Assembly (NCBI RefSeq): GCF_000317475.1
Contig: NC_019729.1
Location: 3,238,501-3,302,500 of the forward strand
DNA length: 64,000 nt
Reading direction: 5' to 3'
Origin: Oscillatoria nigro-viridis PCC 7112
GTDB lineage: Bacteria; Cyanobacteriota; Cyanobacteriia; Cyanobacteriales; Microcoleaceae
In this document: in pieces, positions 42,931-53,144 of the stretch
Layout: every line of letters begins with the position of its first letter
Position numbering within the stretch: the first letter of the stretch is position 1
Made by a program: the position numbers and the translations under genes
The notes under the pieces: generated by a model
Database searches by the model: none
What the model was told of the DNA's origin: nothing
The model's input: the letters and a program-made list of their open reading frames with translations, nothing else

Positions 42931-45441
42931 TTAGTCTGTTGCGCCGCGAGATCTGAGTATTTTGGCTGCTGGGTCTCGCTCGGGGTTCCAGTTGGTTTCT
43001 GCTATCTTGAGCGGCGTGTCGCCATCGCAGTTTATAGCGTCAATTTTTGCACCTTTAGCAAGTAGCAATTTTAAGATTTCTACCGTGCCATAATGTGCGG
43101 CTTTATGCAGTGGAGTTGTGTCACATATATCTCTGTTATTGACATCTGCACCGTTTTTAATTAGCAGTGCAGCAATATCATTGTGTCCGATCGCGATCGC
43201 TTGATACAATGGAGTTTGACCGTTATCATTTCTAACGTTAACCCTTGCGCCATTAGCAATTAGCAGTTCAGCGATATCTTGAGATCCTTGAGCAGCAGCA
43301 AGATGCAGGGGAGTTTGAAGCAAGTTATTTTTGGCATTAACGAATGCACCTTTGGCAATGAGTTGTTTGGCTACATTCTCAAGTTTGAAATCGACAGCGA
43401 TATGCAGTAAAGTTCTGCCTTCTTTGTCTTCACTATTAACATCTGGGTTTTTACTAATTAGCAGCGCCACTGTATCCTGAAGTTTCAGGTCTACGGCGAT
43501 ATCCAGTGGAGTTTTTCTTTGATTATCCTGGATATTAATTTCTGCACCTTTAGCAATCAGCAATTTTAAGATTTTTACATTGCCATAATGTGCGGCTTTG
43601 TGCAGTGGAGTTGTGCCAGATCCATCTATATTATTGACATCTGTACCGTTGTTAATTAGCAGTGCAGCAATCTCATTGTGTCCGATCGCGATCGCTCGAT
43701 ACAATGGAGTTTGACCTTTCTCATTTCTAGCGTTAACACTTGCACCATTAGCAATTAGCAGTTCAGCGATATCTTGAGATCCTCGATCGACAGCTAGGTG
43801 TAACGGAGTATTTCCAGATTTGTCCATAGCGTTGATATCCAGCATTAGCAAAGCAGCAACTTCTTTTGTGGTTGCATAGTGCAGTGGAGTCCTTTTGTAA
43901 CTATCCCGGACAACAACATTTGCGCCGTCGTTAATTAGCTGTTGTACCAACTCCTTAAAGCCTATTTTGGCTGCATTATGTAATAAAGTTCTATCCTTGC
44001 CATTTCGGGCATTGTCTTCTTTGATGTTAATTTTTGCGCCTGCAGCGAGTAGTATTTGTGCGATCGCCTTCGATCGCGCCGTATGTAGAGGAGTCAAGCC
44101 ATTTTTGTTTTTGGCATTGACATCCGCACCTTTAGCAATCAGCAACTTGGCCATTTCAGGCGATCCCGCAAAGAACAGAGGAGTTCTATTAAAATATTGA
44201 CTTCCTGTCCAGGCGTTAATATCTGCACCTTTAGCAATTAGCGTCTGTGCCACTTTTATGCGATCAAGCGTAGCAGCGATGTGTAATGGGGTCCAGCCAC
44301 ATCCACCCTTAGCGTTGACATCTGCACCTTTGGCAATTAACAATTCTGCCACCTCTTTTGAGCCAGCAAAGTGTAGTAAATTTTGATCGCCTATCCTGCT
44401 ATTGGCACTAATACCAAGATCCAGATAATGCCTAACAGTGTTAGTATCTCCCTGTTCGACAGCCTTGACAACTGCATTTGGTGTAAATCCAATCCGGTTA
44501 AGGATCGGATATTTAAAGTGATTGAAAACAGCAACAGTAGCAATAGCAGCAATTCCTATTTTGAGGCGCTTTTTCCATTGCGTCGGATTGGATTTAACGT
44601 TAACTATTCGAGGATTGCGAAGAGATTCAAGCGCTTCTTTTGCCGATCGAAAGCGGTTTTCTAAATCTGGCGCTATCATTTTTTTTAACCAATCGGCAAA
44701 TGCTGAAGAAATCTGAATTTGAGAGCGAAAATCTCCCTCTAGTATATTTGTTGGTAATTCGGCCGGGGAACGGTGGGTTAGTAAATACAACAACGTCCCT
44801 CCTAAACCATATAAATCTGTTGCAGGTACGGCTTGTCCTAGAAATTGTTCTGGAGCCATATAACCATAGGTTCCAACTACGGTACTTCCTCGCATTAAGG
44901 TATTGTAATAAGTGTTTTGCACTGCTCCAAAATCTACTAAGCAAACTGCCCAGTCTTTTTGTTTGCGGGAATCGATGGGGGATTTGAAAACAATATTCTC
45001 TGGTTTAAGATCCCGGTGGATAACAGGTGGTGTTTGTGAATGGAGATAAACCAAAATATTCAAAATTTGTGTAGCAATGCGTTGAATTTCAGGTTCACTA
45101 GCGTGCCAGCCACTTTCGACTAAACTTGCTAGAGATTGCCCTGCTGCCAGTTCTTGTACTATATAAAAACAACGGTTATCGGGAGTATCCACATAAAAAT
45201 AATCCAAATAACGCGGAATTCCCGGATGATTCAATTTTGATAAAACATTGGCTTCTCGTTCAAATAGTTCCAGGACTTTCCAGTCATTCATCTTCTGTAA
45301 AGACAAAGCTTTGAGTGCGACTCGCTGGTTTGTTTTGAGGTCAATAGCTTCGTAAGTTGTGCTACTACCGCCTTCTCCAAGCAGATTTTTAATCTGATAG
45401 TGGTTGACTAAGTTATGGGGAATTTGTGAAATAATATCCAT
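42931..45441 (-). CDS. Ser/Thr protein kinase with ankyrin repeats
   Basis: About 836 aa from ATG 45441 (CCAGGATAATGCT before it; the open frame continues to 45555 but the extension is not kinase-like). Kinase at 1-300: LGEGGSSTTYEA, VALKAL (K44), E63, HRDLKPEN at 142-149, DFG at about 170, GTYGYMAPEQF. A TM helix near 320-336 (IGIAAIATVAVFNHF) is followed by about fourteen ankyrin repeats (GxTPLHxAxxxxxxxIAxLLIxxGADVNA) to the end. The kinase would face the cytosol, with the ankyrin part on the other side of one TM helix or both inside if the helix is not inserted. Substrates unknown. Confidence 0.9.
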   Translation of the reverse strand: MDIISQIPHNLVNHYQIKNLLGEGGSSTTYEAIDLKTNQRVALKALSLQKMNDWKVLELFEREANVLSKLNHPGIPRYLDYFYVDTPDNRCFYIVQELAAGQSLASLVESGWHASEPEIQRIATQILNILVYLHSQTPPVIHRDLKPENIVFKSPIDSRKQKDWAVCLVDFGAVQNTYYNTLMRGSTVVGTYGYMAPEQFLGQAVPATDLYGLGGTLLYLLTHRSPAELPTNILEGDFRSQIQISSAFADWLKKMIAPDLENRFRSAKEALESLRNPRIVNVKSNPTQWKKRLKIGIAAIATVAVFNHFKYPILNRIGFTPNAVVKAVEQGDTNTVRHYLDLGISANSRIGDQNLLHFAGSKEVAELLIAKGADVNAKGGCGWTPLHIAATLDRIKVAQTLIAKGADINAWTGSQYFNRTPLFFAGSPEMAKLLIAKGADVNAKNKNGLTPLHTARSKAIAQILLAAGAKINIKEDNARNGKDRTLLHNAAKIGFKELVQQLINDGANVVVRDSYKRTPLHYATTKEVAALLMLDINAMDKSGNTPLHLAVDRGSQDIAELLIANGASVNARNEKGQTPLYRAIAIGHNEIAALLINNGTDVNNIDGSGTTPLHKAAHYGNVKILKLLIAKGAEINIQDNQRKTPLDIAVDLKLQDTVALLISKNPDVNSEDKEGRTLLHIAVDFKLENVAKQLIAKGAFVNAKNNLLQTPLHLAAAQGSQDIAELLIANGARVNVRNDNGQTPLYQAIAIGHNDIAALLIKNGADVNNRDICDTTPLHKAAHYGTVEILKLLLAKGAKIDAINCDGDTPLKIAETNWNPERDPAAKILRSRGATD

Positions 45442-45646
45442 AGCATTATCCTGGGTTGATGAGTACCAAGAAACATTTTCTATTGGGGTTTTTACAAGCC
45501 AAGTTTTGAGAAATTTAGGCAATGTAAGTTGAGTGTTTGAGTATATTTCAAACAAGTCAATAGAAAAGTCAATGACTGACTCTGTATATTTGCTTAAATT
45601 TCAATTACCGTATTTCTATGGATAGCTTACCCAGAATTTTTGAGGG

Positions 45647-45841
45647 TCATATCACCTTTAGCGAAAATTTACGTACGGGATATCGATCGTAATCGAGCCG
45701 ATAATCATAGCCGGCGCGATCGTAAATGCCTGCAAGCAATTCCGGCAAATTAACAATAGGTTCTACATCTTCTTCGCGCAAAGGAAGTTGTCGGTCTTTT
45801 TGAGATGCTAGCCAACGTTCGCAGGCTTCTCTATCGCCACT
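45647..45841 (-). pseudogene. DUF4058-like C-terminal fragment
   Basis: The minus strand encodes GDREACERWLASQKDRQLPL then REEDVEPIVNLPELLAGIYD then RAGYDYRLDYDRYPVRKF and stops at TGA (45647-45649). This is the usual end of cyanobacterial DUF4058 proteins (..LPLR..D..P.V.L..LL..IYDRA.YD..IDY...). The upstream end abuts a CGCAGAGG repeat at 45847-45881; the rest of the gene is gone. Confidence 0.7.
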
Positions 45842-45846
45842 TTTTC

Positions 45847-45881
45847 TCTCAGCGCCCTCTGCGTCCTCTGCGGTTAATCAA
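45847..45881. repeat. CGCAGAGG interspersed repeat, reverse orientation
   Basis: CTCAGCGCCCTCTGCGTCCTCTGCGGTTAAT, reverse complement of the family at 23632. It marks the point where the DUF4058-like fragment loses homology. Confidence 0.85.
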
Positions 45882-46104
45882 AAAAAGTAGTGATTTTTGA
45901 TACAATTCTCGACTCAACAGTCGATCGAACGCCTCAATTTTCGATGGGGATCTAAAATTCACCTAAAGTTCGACGCCCTTTCGCAAAACCCTCCCTAAGA
46001 TAGAAGTTAGGGGACGATCGGTCTAATAGCCGATACAGGAGCAAGTGTCAAGCACCTGAAAAATCCCAAACCCAGAGCCGCAAGACAGGGAGGACATCAA
46101 AATC

Positions 46105-47178
46105 ATGGTAAACGCGCCGACAGGGGAAGCCCGACTGGGCCCGATCGATCAGGTGCAAGCCTTAGACCGCGATTGCACCACTCTATCCCGTCACGTACTC
46201 CAGCAACTCCACAGCTTTTCAGCAGATGCTCAGGATCTCAGCGCCCTGATGAATCGCATCGGGCTGGCGGCCAAGCTGATCGCGAGGCGGCTCAGCAGGG
46301 CCGGGTTAATGGAAGATGCTTTAGGGTTTACAGGGGCTGTGAACGTGCAGGGAGAATCCGTCAAAAAGATGGATATCTATGCCAATGAAGTGTTTATCTC
46401 GGTCTTCCAGCAAAGCGGACTGGTCTGCCGCTTGGCTTCGGAGGAAATGGAAAAACCCTACTACATTCCCGAAAATTGTCCGATCGGGCGTTACAGTCTG
46501 CTCTACGACCCCATAGACGGTTCTTCCAATCTTGACATCAATCTCAATGTCGGCTCCATATTCAGCATCCGCAAGCAAGAGGGGGACGATGCAGACGGTT
46601 CTGCTTCCGATTTGCTGCAACACGGACGCAAACAAATTGCGGCTGGCTACGTTCTCTACGGCCCCAGTACCATGCTGGTTTATTCGATCGGTCAGGGCGT
46701 TCATTCCTTTACCCTCGACCCGAGTTTGGGCGAGTTTATTCTAGCTAACGAAAACATTAAGGTTCCCGATCGCGGCCCAATTTACAGCGTTAATGAAGGC
46801 AACTTCTGGCAGTGGGAGGAATCTTTGAGGGACTACATTCGCTACGTACACCGCAGCGAAGGCTACACCGCCCGGTACGGCGGGGCTTTGGTGGGAGATT
46901 TCCACCGGATTTTATTTCAGGGAGGCGTGTTTTTGTACCCGGGAACGGTGAAAAAACCCGAGGGCAAATTGCGTTTGCTCTACGAATCGGCTCCTTTGGC
47001 GTTTTTGATGGAGCAAGCCGGCGGGCGCGCCAGTACCGGACTTCAAGACATTTTAGACGTAGTGCCGACCAAACTGCACGAGCGATCGCCCTTGATTGTC
47101 GGCAGTAAAGAAAATGTAGCGATGGTCGAGTCTTTTATTCAAGATCGAGCGCGCAATCCTAGAACAATTGAAGAATGA
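46105..47178 (+). CDS. fbp: Fructose-1,6-bisphosphatase class I
   Basis: A 357-aa protein with [23 protein letters not shown], the metal-binding [45 protein letters not shown], and [38 protein letters not shown]. It hydrolyses fructose 1,6-bisphosphate to fructose 6-phosphate in gluconeogenesis and, in cyanobacteria, in the Calvin cycle together with the bifunctional enzyme. GGGAGGACATCAAAATC ahead of ATG 46105 gives a good ribosome site. First gene of the fbp-tal-zwf-opcA group. Confidence 0.96.
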   Translation: MVNAPTGEARLGPIDQVQALDRDCTTLSRHVLQQLHSFSADAQDLSALMNRIGLAAKLIARRLSRAGLMEDALGFTGAVNVQGESVKKMDIYANEVFISVFQQSGLVCRLASEEMEKPYYIPENCPIGRYSLLYDPIDGSSNLDINLNVGSIFSIRKQEGDDADGSASDLLQHGRKQIAAGYVLYGPSTMLVYSIGQGVHSFTLDPSLGEFILANENIKVPDRGPIYSVNEGNFWQWEESLRDYIRYVHRSEGYTARYGGALVGDFHRILFQGGVFLYPGTVKKPEGKLRLLYESAPLAFLMEQAGGRASTGLQDILDVVPTKLHERSPLIVGSKENVAMVESFIQDRARNPRTIEE

Positions 47179-47466
47179 AGTCATTAGTTATGGGTCATCA
47201 GTCATTAGTCATTAGTCATTAGTTATTGGTGATTAGAACCAAAAAATCACAACTAATATTATGTCCGGTCGATTACCCCTAATACGGTAGGGGCGGGTAA
47301 ACCTGCCAATACCTGCCAACAATCTCCAATCTCAAAAACCCGCCCTTTCAATCGCGGTCACTCGATCGGACCTGATATAACAACTAACAACTAAGCAATG
47401 CCCAATGCTTTTAGACCCGATCCTAAAGTCCCAATTAACAGCTATCAAATTGTAGGAGTTACAGTA
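47179..47466. repeat. fbp-tal spacer with CATTAGTC words and a GGGGCGGGT hairpin
   Basis: Positions 47192-47236 repeat GTCATTAGTCATTAGTC. Positions 47289-47345 form a hairpin (GGGGCGGGT with AACCCGCCC) whose loop has AACAATCTC words, a second copy of the element at 26331. It could reduce read-through from fbp to tal. No other gene is present. Confidence 0.75.
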
Positions 47467-48621
47467 ATGACAGCAACACCAACGAATCACCTGTTAGAAA
47501 TCAAAGAAATTGGCCAAAGTATCTGGATGGACAATTTGACTCGCGATCTGATCGAGTCCGGCGAACTCAAACAGATGATTGAAAGTCGGGGACTGCGCGG
47601 GATTACATCTAATCCGGCTATTTTTGAGAAAGCGATCGCGGGTAATGTGATTTACGACGCGGATATCGAAGCTGGCATCCGGGCGGGCAAATCTGTAATG
47701 GAGATTTACGAATCTCTGGTATTTGAAGATATCCGCAACGCTTGCGACATCTTCGCTCCGGTTTACGCAGAGTCGAATGGTTTGGACGGTTACATTAGCA
47801 TTGAAGTGCCACCGACGATCGCCAACGACACAGAAAGCACGATTAGCGAAGCCATGCGCTACTATCACGCGATCGGCAAAGAAAACGTGATGATTAAGAT
47901 TCCGGGAACCGCTCAAGGTTTGCCCGCAGTCGAGCGAGTCATCAGCGAAGGCATTAACGTTAACGTGACTTTGCTGTTCTCGGTGGACAGCTACGTCGAA
48001 ACCTTCTGGGCTTACATTCGCGGTTTAGAAGCGCGGGCGGCTAAAGGTTTGGATGTGAGCAATATTGCTTCTGTTGCCAGTTTCTTCTTGAGCCGGATCG
48101 ACATCAATATCGATGGCAAGATTGACGAGAAACTCAAAAACGTCACAGATATTTCCACAAAAGCTAAACTGGAAGCAGTGAAGGGGAAAATTGCGATCGC
48201 CAATGCAAAGATCGCTTACCAGAAGTATAAAGAGATCGTAGCGAGCGATCGCTGGCAAGCAATAGCTGCCAAAGGAGCGAAAGTGCAGCGCTTGCTGTGG
48301 GCTTCCACCAGCACCAAAAACCCCAACTACAGCGATGTCATGTACGTCGATGAACTAATCGGCCCCGACACCGTTAACACTTTGCCGCCGAACACTGTTG
48401 AAGCTTGTTTCGACCACTGCGATGTCGCACCCCGGATTGAGAGCAACGTGGCAGAAGCTTACACGCTGATCGAAAGTCTCAAAGATCCCGACATCGACAT
48501 CAACTTGGACAAAGTGATGGCAGACTTGCTCCTCGACGGGATCGAGAAATTCGTCACCCCGTTCCAATCCCTGATGGATTCCTTGGAAGAGAAAGTACAG
48601 AAGTTGTCACCCGTCGCCTAG
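47467..48621 (+). CDS. tal: Transaldolase
   Basis: A 384-aa protein from ATG 47467 with TAGGAG before it; the frame is open from 47398, but that extension is not conserved. LLEIKEIGQSIWMDNLTRDLIESGELKQMIESRGLRGITSNPAIFEKAI, YAESNGLDGYISIEVPPTIANDT, the Schiff-base Lys in ENVMIKIPGTAQGLPAVERVISEGINVNVTLLFSV, and VQRLLWASTSTKNPNYSDV. It moves a dihydroxyacetone unit in the non-oxidative pentose-phosphate path. Length fits the longer TalA-like form of cyanobacteria. Confidence 0.96.
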   Translation: MTATPTNHLLEIKEIGQSIWMDNLTRDLIESGELKQMIESRGLRGITSNPAIFEKAIAGNVIYDADIEAGIRAGKSVMEIYESLVFEDIRNACDIFAPVYAESNGLDGYISIEVPPTIANDTESTISEAMRYYHAIGKENVMIKIPGTAQGLPAVERVISEGINVNVTLLFSVDSYVETFWAYIRGLEARAAKGLDVSNIASVASFFLSRIDINIDGKIDEKLKNVTDISTKAKLEAVKGKIAIANAKIAYQKYKEIVASDRWQAIAAKGAKVQRLLWASTSTKNPNYSDVMYVDELIGPDTVNTLPPNTVEACFDHCDVAPRIESNVAEAYTLIESLKDPDIDINLDKVMADLLLDGIEKFVTPFQSLMDSLEEKVQKLSPVA

Positions 48622-48741
48622 ACAGATATCTGTATCCTGAAAGGCAGAAGCATTTAGGAATCGGAATAGATAATTGTTTGGGTTCTTAAATGCTGAGTTT
48701 TAAATTTTCTCTAGGAATTTTGAGATTAATGCCTCTCAGAG

Positions 48742-48808
48742 TTCCTAGAGAGCAAAATCTAGTCCGTCCTATAGAAGGAATCTCGCCAGAAGCTCCAACT
48801 CGAATTCT
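48742..48808 (+). pseudogene. Degenerate copy of the NERQxRPL motif segment
   Basis: AGTCCGTCCTATAGAAGGAA and TCGCCAGAAGCTCCAACTCG align with AGTCCGTCCTCTAACAGGAT and TCGCCAGAACTGCAACTCG at 49141-49185 in the next gene; protein VRPIEGISPEA versus VRPLTGLSPEL. A remnant of a tandem duplicate of that ORF in the tal spacer, without other intact sequence. Confidence 0.65.
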
Positions 48809-48834
48809 CCATGTACATCCGCTGAGGAATTGCT

Positions 48835-49689
48835 ATGCCAACTACCAATACCCTACTAGAAAGCGAGTATGCAACAGCCCAACTTGATGTCACCGAACGG
48901 GCTAGGCTTGAAGAACTGGAATCCATTGTAGAAAAGGGACTTCAGACTTTTTACGAAGTTGGCAAAGCCCTTGACGAGATTCGAGAACAGAAACTGTACC
49001 GGGAAAGCCACAAGACGTTTGACGCTTATTGCCGGGAGAAATGGGGCATAGCAAAGCAGACGGCTAATCGATTTATTGCAGCAGCGCAGGTCATCGAAAA
49101 TTTGACACCCATGGGTGTCAAAATTCCAGCCAACGAGCGCCAAGTCCGTCCTCTAACAGGATTATCGCCAGAACTGCAACTCGAAATCTGGCAAGAAGCT
49201 CTGGAGTCATCGCCGAATGGTATCCCCAGTGGTGCAGCAGTTCAGCGCTTGGTTGAACAGCGATTTCCATCACTAGGAAGCGGGCGAACTGGCAAGGATG
49301 ATGCTTCAGAATTAGAGAAATTGCGATCGGACAATCAGCGCCTTAGAGAGCAACTCCGCGAGCAAAACAGAGAAAGGGATAGGCGTGCTGCTGCTGTGGC
49401 GTTGGAGTTGGAGCAGTTGCGAGCCGAAAACAGGCAGTTGAAAGCTGAACTGCTACAGCGCGATCGAGATTGGGAAGTGCGACTGGCTGCTGAGAGGATA
49501 AAAATTCGTAAAGAAGTGAGGGCGGAACTCAGAGAGGAAATTAAGGCAGAACTCAGGGAGGAAATCAGAGCGGAAGTCAAAGCAGAGTATGAAGGGCAAA
49601 TTAACTCTCTCACCCAGCAACTAGCAGAAATGACCGCAAACTATCACGGTGTCTTGGCACGGTTAACAGCACTAGAACAAGGAAAATAA
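48835..49689 (+). CDS. Coiled-coil protein with plasmid/phage-type N-terminal domain, inserted before zwf
   Basis: A 284-aa protein. The N-terminal part (residues 15-110) has ELESIVEKGLQTFYEVGKALDEIREQKLYRE, the HTH-like YCREKWGIAKQTANRFIAAAQVIENL and the motif NERQVRPLTGLSPELQLEIWQEAL, as seen in plasmid- and phage-borne ParB/DUF3102-like proteins of cyanobacteria. From 160 on it is a long, highly charged coiled coil (RAELREEIKAELREEIRAEVKAE). GAGGA precedes its ATG, and only three bases separate its stop from zwf, so zwf translation may depend on it. Unrelated to sugar metabolism; function unknown. Confidence 0.75.
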   Translation: MPTTNTLLESEYATAQLDVTERARLEELESIVEKGLQTFYEVGKALDEIREQKLYRESHKTFDAYCREKWGIAKQTANRFIAAAQVIENLTPMGVKIPANERQVRPLTGLSPELQLEIWQEALESSPNGIPSGAAVQRLVEQRFPSLGSGRTGKDDASELEKLRSDNQRLREQLREQNRERDRRAAAVALELEQLRAENRQLKAELLQRDRDWEVRLAAERIKIRKEVRAELREEIKAELREEIRAEVKAEYEGQINSLTQQLAEMTANYHGVLARLTALEQGK

Positions 49690-49692
49690 ATA

Positions 49693-51222
49693 ATGGTAAC
49701 GCTACTTGAAAATCCACTGCGGGTCGGTTTGCGAAAAGAACGAGTGCCGGAACCGCAAATTCTGGTAATCTTCGGAGCTTCTGGGGATCTCACCCAGCGC
49801 AAACTGGTACCTGCAATTTATCAGATGAAGCGCGATCGACGCTTGCCACCGGAAACTACCGTGGTGGGAGTAGCCCGCCGCCCTTGGAGTCACGATTACT
49901 TCCGAGAGCAAATGCGCGAAGGGATCGAAGAATTTGGCGGCGGCATTGGCAATGAAGAATTATGGAAAGATTTCGCTCAAGGTTTGTACTACTGTCCGGG
50001 CGACATTGACAACCCGGAAAGCTATGAAAAACTCAAAGCTTTCTTAGCGGAACTCGACGAAGAAAGGAGAACTCGCGGCAATCACATATTTTATCTCTCG
50101 GTTTCCCCGAACTTTTTCCCAGAAGCAATTAGGCAATTGGGCGCTGCTCAAATGCTGACCGATCCGGCAAAACACCGCTTGGTAATTGAAAAACCCTTCG
50201 GCCGCGACTTGAGTTCGGCAAAAGCTCTCAACCGAGTCGTGCAGAAGGTTTGCCAAGAACAGCAAGTTTACCGGATAGACCACTATTTGGGTAAAGAAAC
50301 TGTTCAGAATTTAATGGTGTTCCGGTTTGCCAACGCGATTTTTGAACCGCTGTGGAACCGGCAATTTGTCGATCACGTACAAATTACAGTTGCAGAAACA
50401 GTAGGCGTAGAAGACCGGGCCGGTTACTACGAATCCTCTGGGGCGTTGCGGGATATGCTGCAAAACCACTTGATGCAGATTTTCTGTCTGACGGCGATGG
50501 AACCGCCGAACTCGCTCGACGCTGACAGCATCCGCACCGAAAAGATGAAAGTTCTGCAAGCAACTCGCTTGGCAGATTTGCACAACTTGGACTTCTGTGC
50601 GATTCGGGGTCAATATTCCGCAGGTTGGATGAAGGGCAAACCGGTGCCGGGATATCACGATGAACCGGGGGTTGCTCCCAATTCGACAACGCCGACTTTT
50701 GTGGCGATGAAGTTTATGATTGACAACTGGCGCTGGCAGGGAGTGCCTTTTTACCTGCGAACCGGCAAGCGCTTGCCGAAAAAAGTTAGCGAAATTGCGA
50801 TTCAGTTTCGGGAAGTGCCGCTGTTAATTTTTCAGTCTGCGGCCCAACAAACTACCCCCAACGTTTTGACCATGCGCGTGCATCCCAATGAGGGGATTTC
50901 GCTGAGGTTTGAGGCGAAGATGCCGGGGCCGGATTTGCGGACGCGGACGGTGGATATGGATTTCAGTTACGGTTCTTCCTTTGGGGTGACATCTTCGGAT
51001 GCTTACGATCGACTGTTAATAGATTGTATGCTGGGCGACCAAACTTTGTTTACCCGTTCTGATGAAGTGGAAGAAGCTTGGCGGGTGGTAACGCCGGCGT
51101 TGATGGCTTGGGAATCCTCCAACGACCAAGATTTGGTTCCTAAATACGAAGCGGGTACTTGGGAACCGACGGAAGCAGAACTGCTAATTAACAGAGACGG
51201 CCGCAAGTGGCGCAGACTTTAA
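49693..51222 (+). CDS. zwf: Glucose-6-phosphate 1-dehydrogenase
   Basis: A 509-aa protein. NADP-binding [52 protein letters not shown], the active-site [50 protein letters not shown], and [13 protein letters not shown]. It makes 6-phosphogluconolactone and NADPH, the entry to the oxidative pentose-phosphate path that runs in the dark in cyanobacteria. Cyanobacterial forms are redox-controlled through OpcA, encoded next. Its ribosome site (AGGAAAATAAATA) lies inside the end of the preceding ORF. Confidence 0.97.
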   Translation: MVTLLENPLRVGLRKERVPEPQILVIFGASGDLTQRKLVPAIYQMKRDRRLPPETTVVGVARRPWSHDYFREQMREGIEEFGGGIGNEELWKDFAQGLYYCPGDIDNPESYEKLKAFLAELDEERRTRGNHIFYLSVSPNFFPEAIRQLGAAQMLTDPAKHRLVIEKPFGRDLSSAKALNRVVQKVCQEQQVYRIDHYLGKETVQNLMVFRFANAIFEPLWNRQFVDHVQITVAETVGVEDRAGYYESSGALRDMLQNHLMQIFCLTAMEPPNSLDADSIRTEKMKVLQATRLADLHNLDFCAIRGQYSAGWMKGKPVPGYHDEPGVAPNSTTPTFVAMKFMIDNWRWQGVPFYLRTGKRLPKKVSEIAIQFREVPLLIFQSAAQQTTPNVLTMRVHPNEGISLRFEAKMPGPDLRTRTVDMDFSYGSSFGVTSSDAYDRLLIDCMLGDQTLFTRSDEVEEAWRVVTPALMAWESSNDQDLVPKYEAGTWEPTEAELLINRDGRKWRRL

Positions 51223-51365
51223 AAGTCAGTCGATTTTAGATTTGAGATTTACTGCACAGATGAATCTGAGAGCTTAAACTAGGGTCTAAAATTTTGGGAT
51301 CTCCAGGACTATTGAACTAATGACCGATGACTGATGACTAAAAACTGACAAAGGAGAGAAGATTT

Positions 51366-52730
51366 ATGACGATGACACCGATGAAAGCTCCGCCTCTGGT
51401 TTCGCTGCAAAATCCTAAAGATGTGTCGCTCGACCAAATAGAAGCCGAATTGAGTCAAATTTGGGAAAGTTACAGAGAATCTGGTTCAAAGGGCGATTTT
51501 CCGATCGCTACTAGGGCAACAACTTTTACTTTTGTAGTCTACGAACCGGAAGAAACTCAGCGGTTATTAGCGGATCTGGGGTTTTACGACGGGCCGGTGG
51601 ACGGTATTACCGGGCCGATGACGGCATCTAGCATCAGGGCGGCTCAAAAAGCTTACGGGCTGCCGAGAACTGGCAAACCTAGCGCTGAATTGCTGGCGAC
51701 TTTGCGGGAAGAAGTGGCCCGCAAAAATTCCAAAGGCGAGGAGATGGGCTCCAGTGGTTTGGGTTCCGGGGGATCGGGGGTGGCTGATGCGATCGTGGCT
51801 GCCAATCCCTGCCGGATTATTGCTCTGTGCCCGACGGCGGGGGAAGATACGGGCGTGCAGGCTCAAGTGGCTGCTTATTGTCCGGTTCACAAGCGCACCA
51901 CTGGCAATCTGATCTGCTGCGAGTACATTACGCTGCGGGGTACGGAAGCTGCTTTGGAACGGGTGAGCGGCATCGTGACGGCGTTGACTATCGCTGATTT
52001 GCCGACGCTGCTGTGGTGGAAAGCGAATCCTGATGCCGATCGAGGTTTGTTCCAGCGGCTGGCGGCAATTAGCAGTTCTGTGATTGTTGACTCTAGCAGC
52101 TTTGCCGAGTGTGAAGCGGAATTGCTGTTGATGCAAAGCCTGATCGAGGAGGGAATTCCGATCGCGGATCTGAATTGGCGCCGGCTGGCCGCGTGGCAGG
52201 AGTTGGCTGCTGAGGCTTATGACGCCCCGGAACGCCGCGCTGCGATTCGGGAAATCGATCGGGTGACGATCGATTACGAACAGGACAATTCTACTCAAGC
52301 GCTGATGTATTTGGGTTGGCTGGCGAGCCGGCTTCAGTGGCGTCCTGTTGCTTTCAAACAGGAAGAGGGCGATTACCAAATCAAGCGAATTAAATTCGCG
52401 GGGCCGGACGAACGGGTTGTAGAAGCGGAGTTGGCTGCTATTCCTACTGCTGATACGGGCGATGTCCCGGGCGATTTGATTGCTCTGCGTTTGAATTCTA
52501 CGAACGAGAAGGCTGACTGCGGTACGGTTCTGTGTTCGGAAGTGGGCGGCTGTATGCGGATGGAAACGAAGGGCGGCGCTCAAACCGATCGGTTTAACCA
52601 GGTTAGTCCTCTGTTCGATCAGGTGACGGAACAGTTGCTGGGCCAGCACTTGCAGAGTTGGGGCCGAGATGTGCTTTACGAAGAAAGTTTGGCAGTGACG
52701 GCTCAAATGCTGAAGTTGGCTAAGCGGTAA
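51366..52730 (+). CDS. opcA: OpcA, glucose-6-phosphate dehydrogenase assembly/redox effector
   Basis: A 454-aa protein. Residues 55-125 form a peptidoglycan-binding-like helical unit (EETQRLLADLGFYDGPVDGITGPMTASSIRAAQKAYGLPRTG), typical for cyanobacterial OpcA. The OpcA domain follows, with NPCRIIALCPT, LICCEYITLRGTEAALERVSGIVTALTIADLPTLLWWKANPD, FAECEAELLLMQSL. It activates and oligomerises Zwf and connects it to thioredoxin redox state. Several Cys (CPVHKRTTGNLICC, CGTVLCSEVGGC) could be redox sites. AAAGGAGAGAAGATTT gives a strong ribosome site. Confidence 0.96.
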   Translation: MTMTPMKAPPLVSLQNPKDVSLDQIEAELSQIWESYRESGSKGDFPIATRATTFTFVVYEPEETQRLLADLGFYDGPVDGITGPMTASSIRAAQKAYGLPRTGKPSAELLATLREEVARKNSKGEEMGSSGLGSGGSGVADAIVAANPCRIIALCPTAGEDTGVQAQVAAYCPVHKRTTGNLICCEYITLRGTEAALERVSGIVTALTIADLPTLLWWKANPDADRGLFQRLAAISSSVIVDSSSFAECEAELLLMQSLIEEGIPIADLNWRRLAAWQELAAEAYDAPERRAAIREIDRVTIDYEQDNSTQALMYLGWLASRLQWRPVAFKQEEGDYQIKRIKFAGPDERVVEAELAAIPTADTGDVPGDLIALRLNSTNEKADCGTVLCSEVGGCMRMETKGGAQTDRFNQVSPLFDQVTEQLLGQHLQSWGRDVLYEESLAVTAQMLKLAKR

Positions 52731-52840
52731 AGAGAAGTTCGGCAACGGATTGTGTAGCGGATGTAACGGATGTAACGGATGGATGGAATCGGGAGAAAGG
52801 AGAAAGGAATAAGCAAGACGGATTGAGTTAACATTCAGTG

Positions 52841-52868
52841 GGGCAGGCAATGTCTGCCCTACTTTTAT
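52841..52868 (+). terminator. Terminator of the fbp-tal-zwf-opcA cluster
   Basis: GGGCAG (52841-52846), 7-base loop, CTGCCC (52854-52859), then TACTTTTATT. 111 bases after the opcA stop. Confidence 0.6.
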
Positions 52869-53144
52869 TCTTCTCTTTTCTTCCTTCGCGGCTCGAAGCT
52901 AACGCGCCTCGAAGCTAACGCACCGGAGAAGCGGTTCGCTAAATAGTTATTATTTGAGCGGTTCGAGAGCAATACTCATAACTCGATCGACTGTCTGTTT
53001 TTATGAGGAAAAATTGCATAAATCTTTGATGAATACAGAAACCGCAGATGCAAGGCAGATTAACACCGCTCAACGCAGATAATTTCCTGATTGGAAAGCG
53101 ACTTTGGCAATCTTATCTATTATTTATTTGAACTAACTATAACT
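52869..53144. repeat. Repeat-rich spacer before cbiA
   Basis: Contains GCTCGAAGCTAACGCGCCTCGAAGCTAACGC direct repeats (52890-52921) and an AACCGCAGATG-type repeat (53040-53088) that resembles those at 58166 and 58416. No gene. I looked for a cobalamin riboswitch and did not see its box. Confidence 0.6.

Noticed and set aside
51567..52850. 427-aa minus-strand frame opposite opcA
   Set aside because: Composition (Arg/Gln/Leu/Ser) is typical of an antisense frame in GC-rich coding DNA; OpcA is certain on the + strand.
52869..53144. Cobalamin riboswitch before cbiA
   Set aside because: The region is made of dispersed repeats and I see no B12-box-like sequence or suitable helix set.
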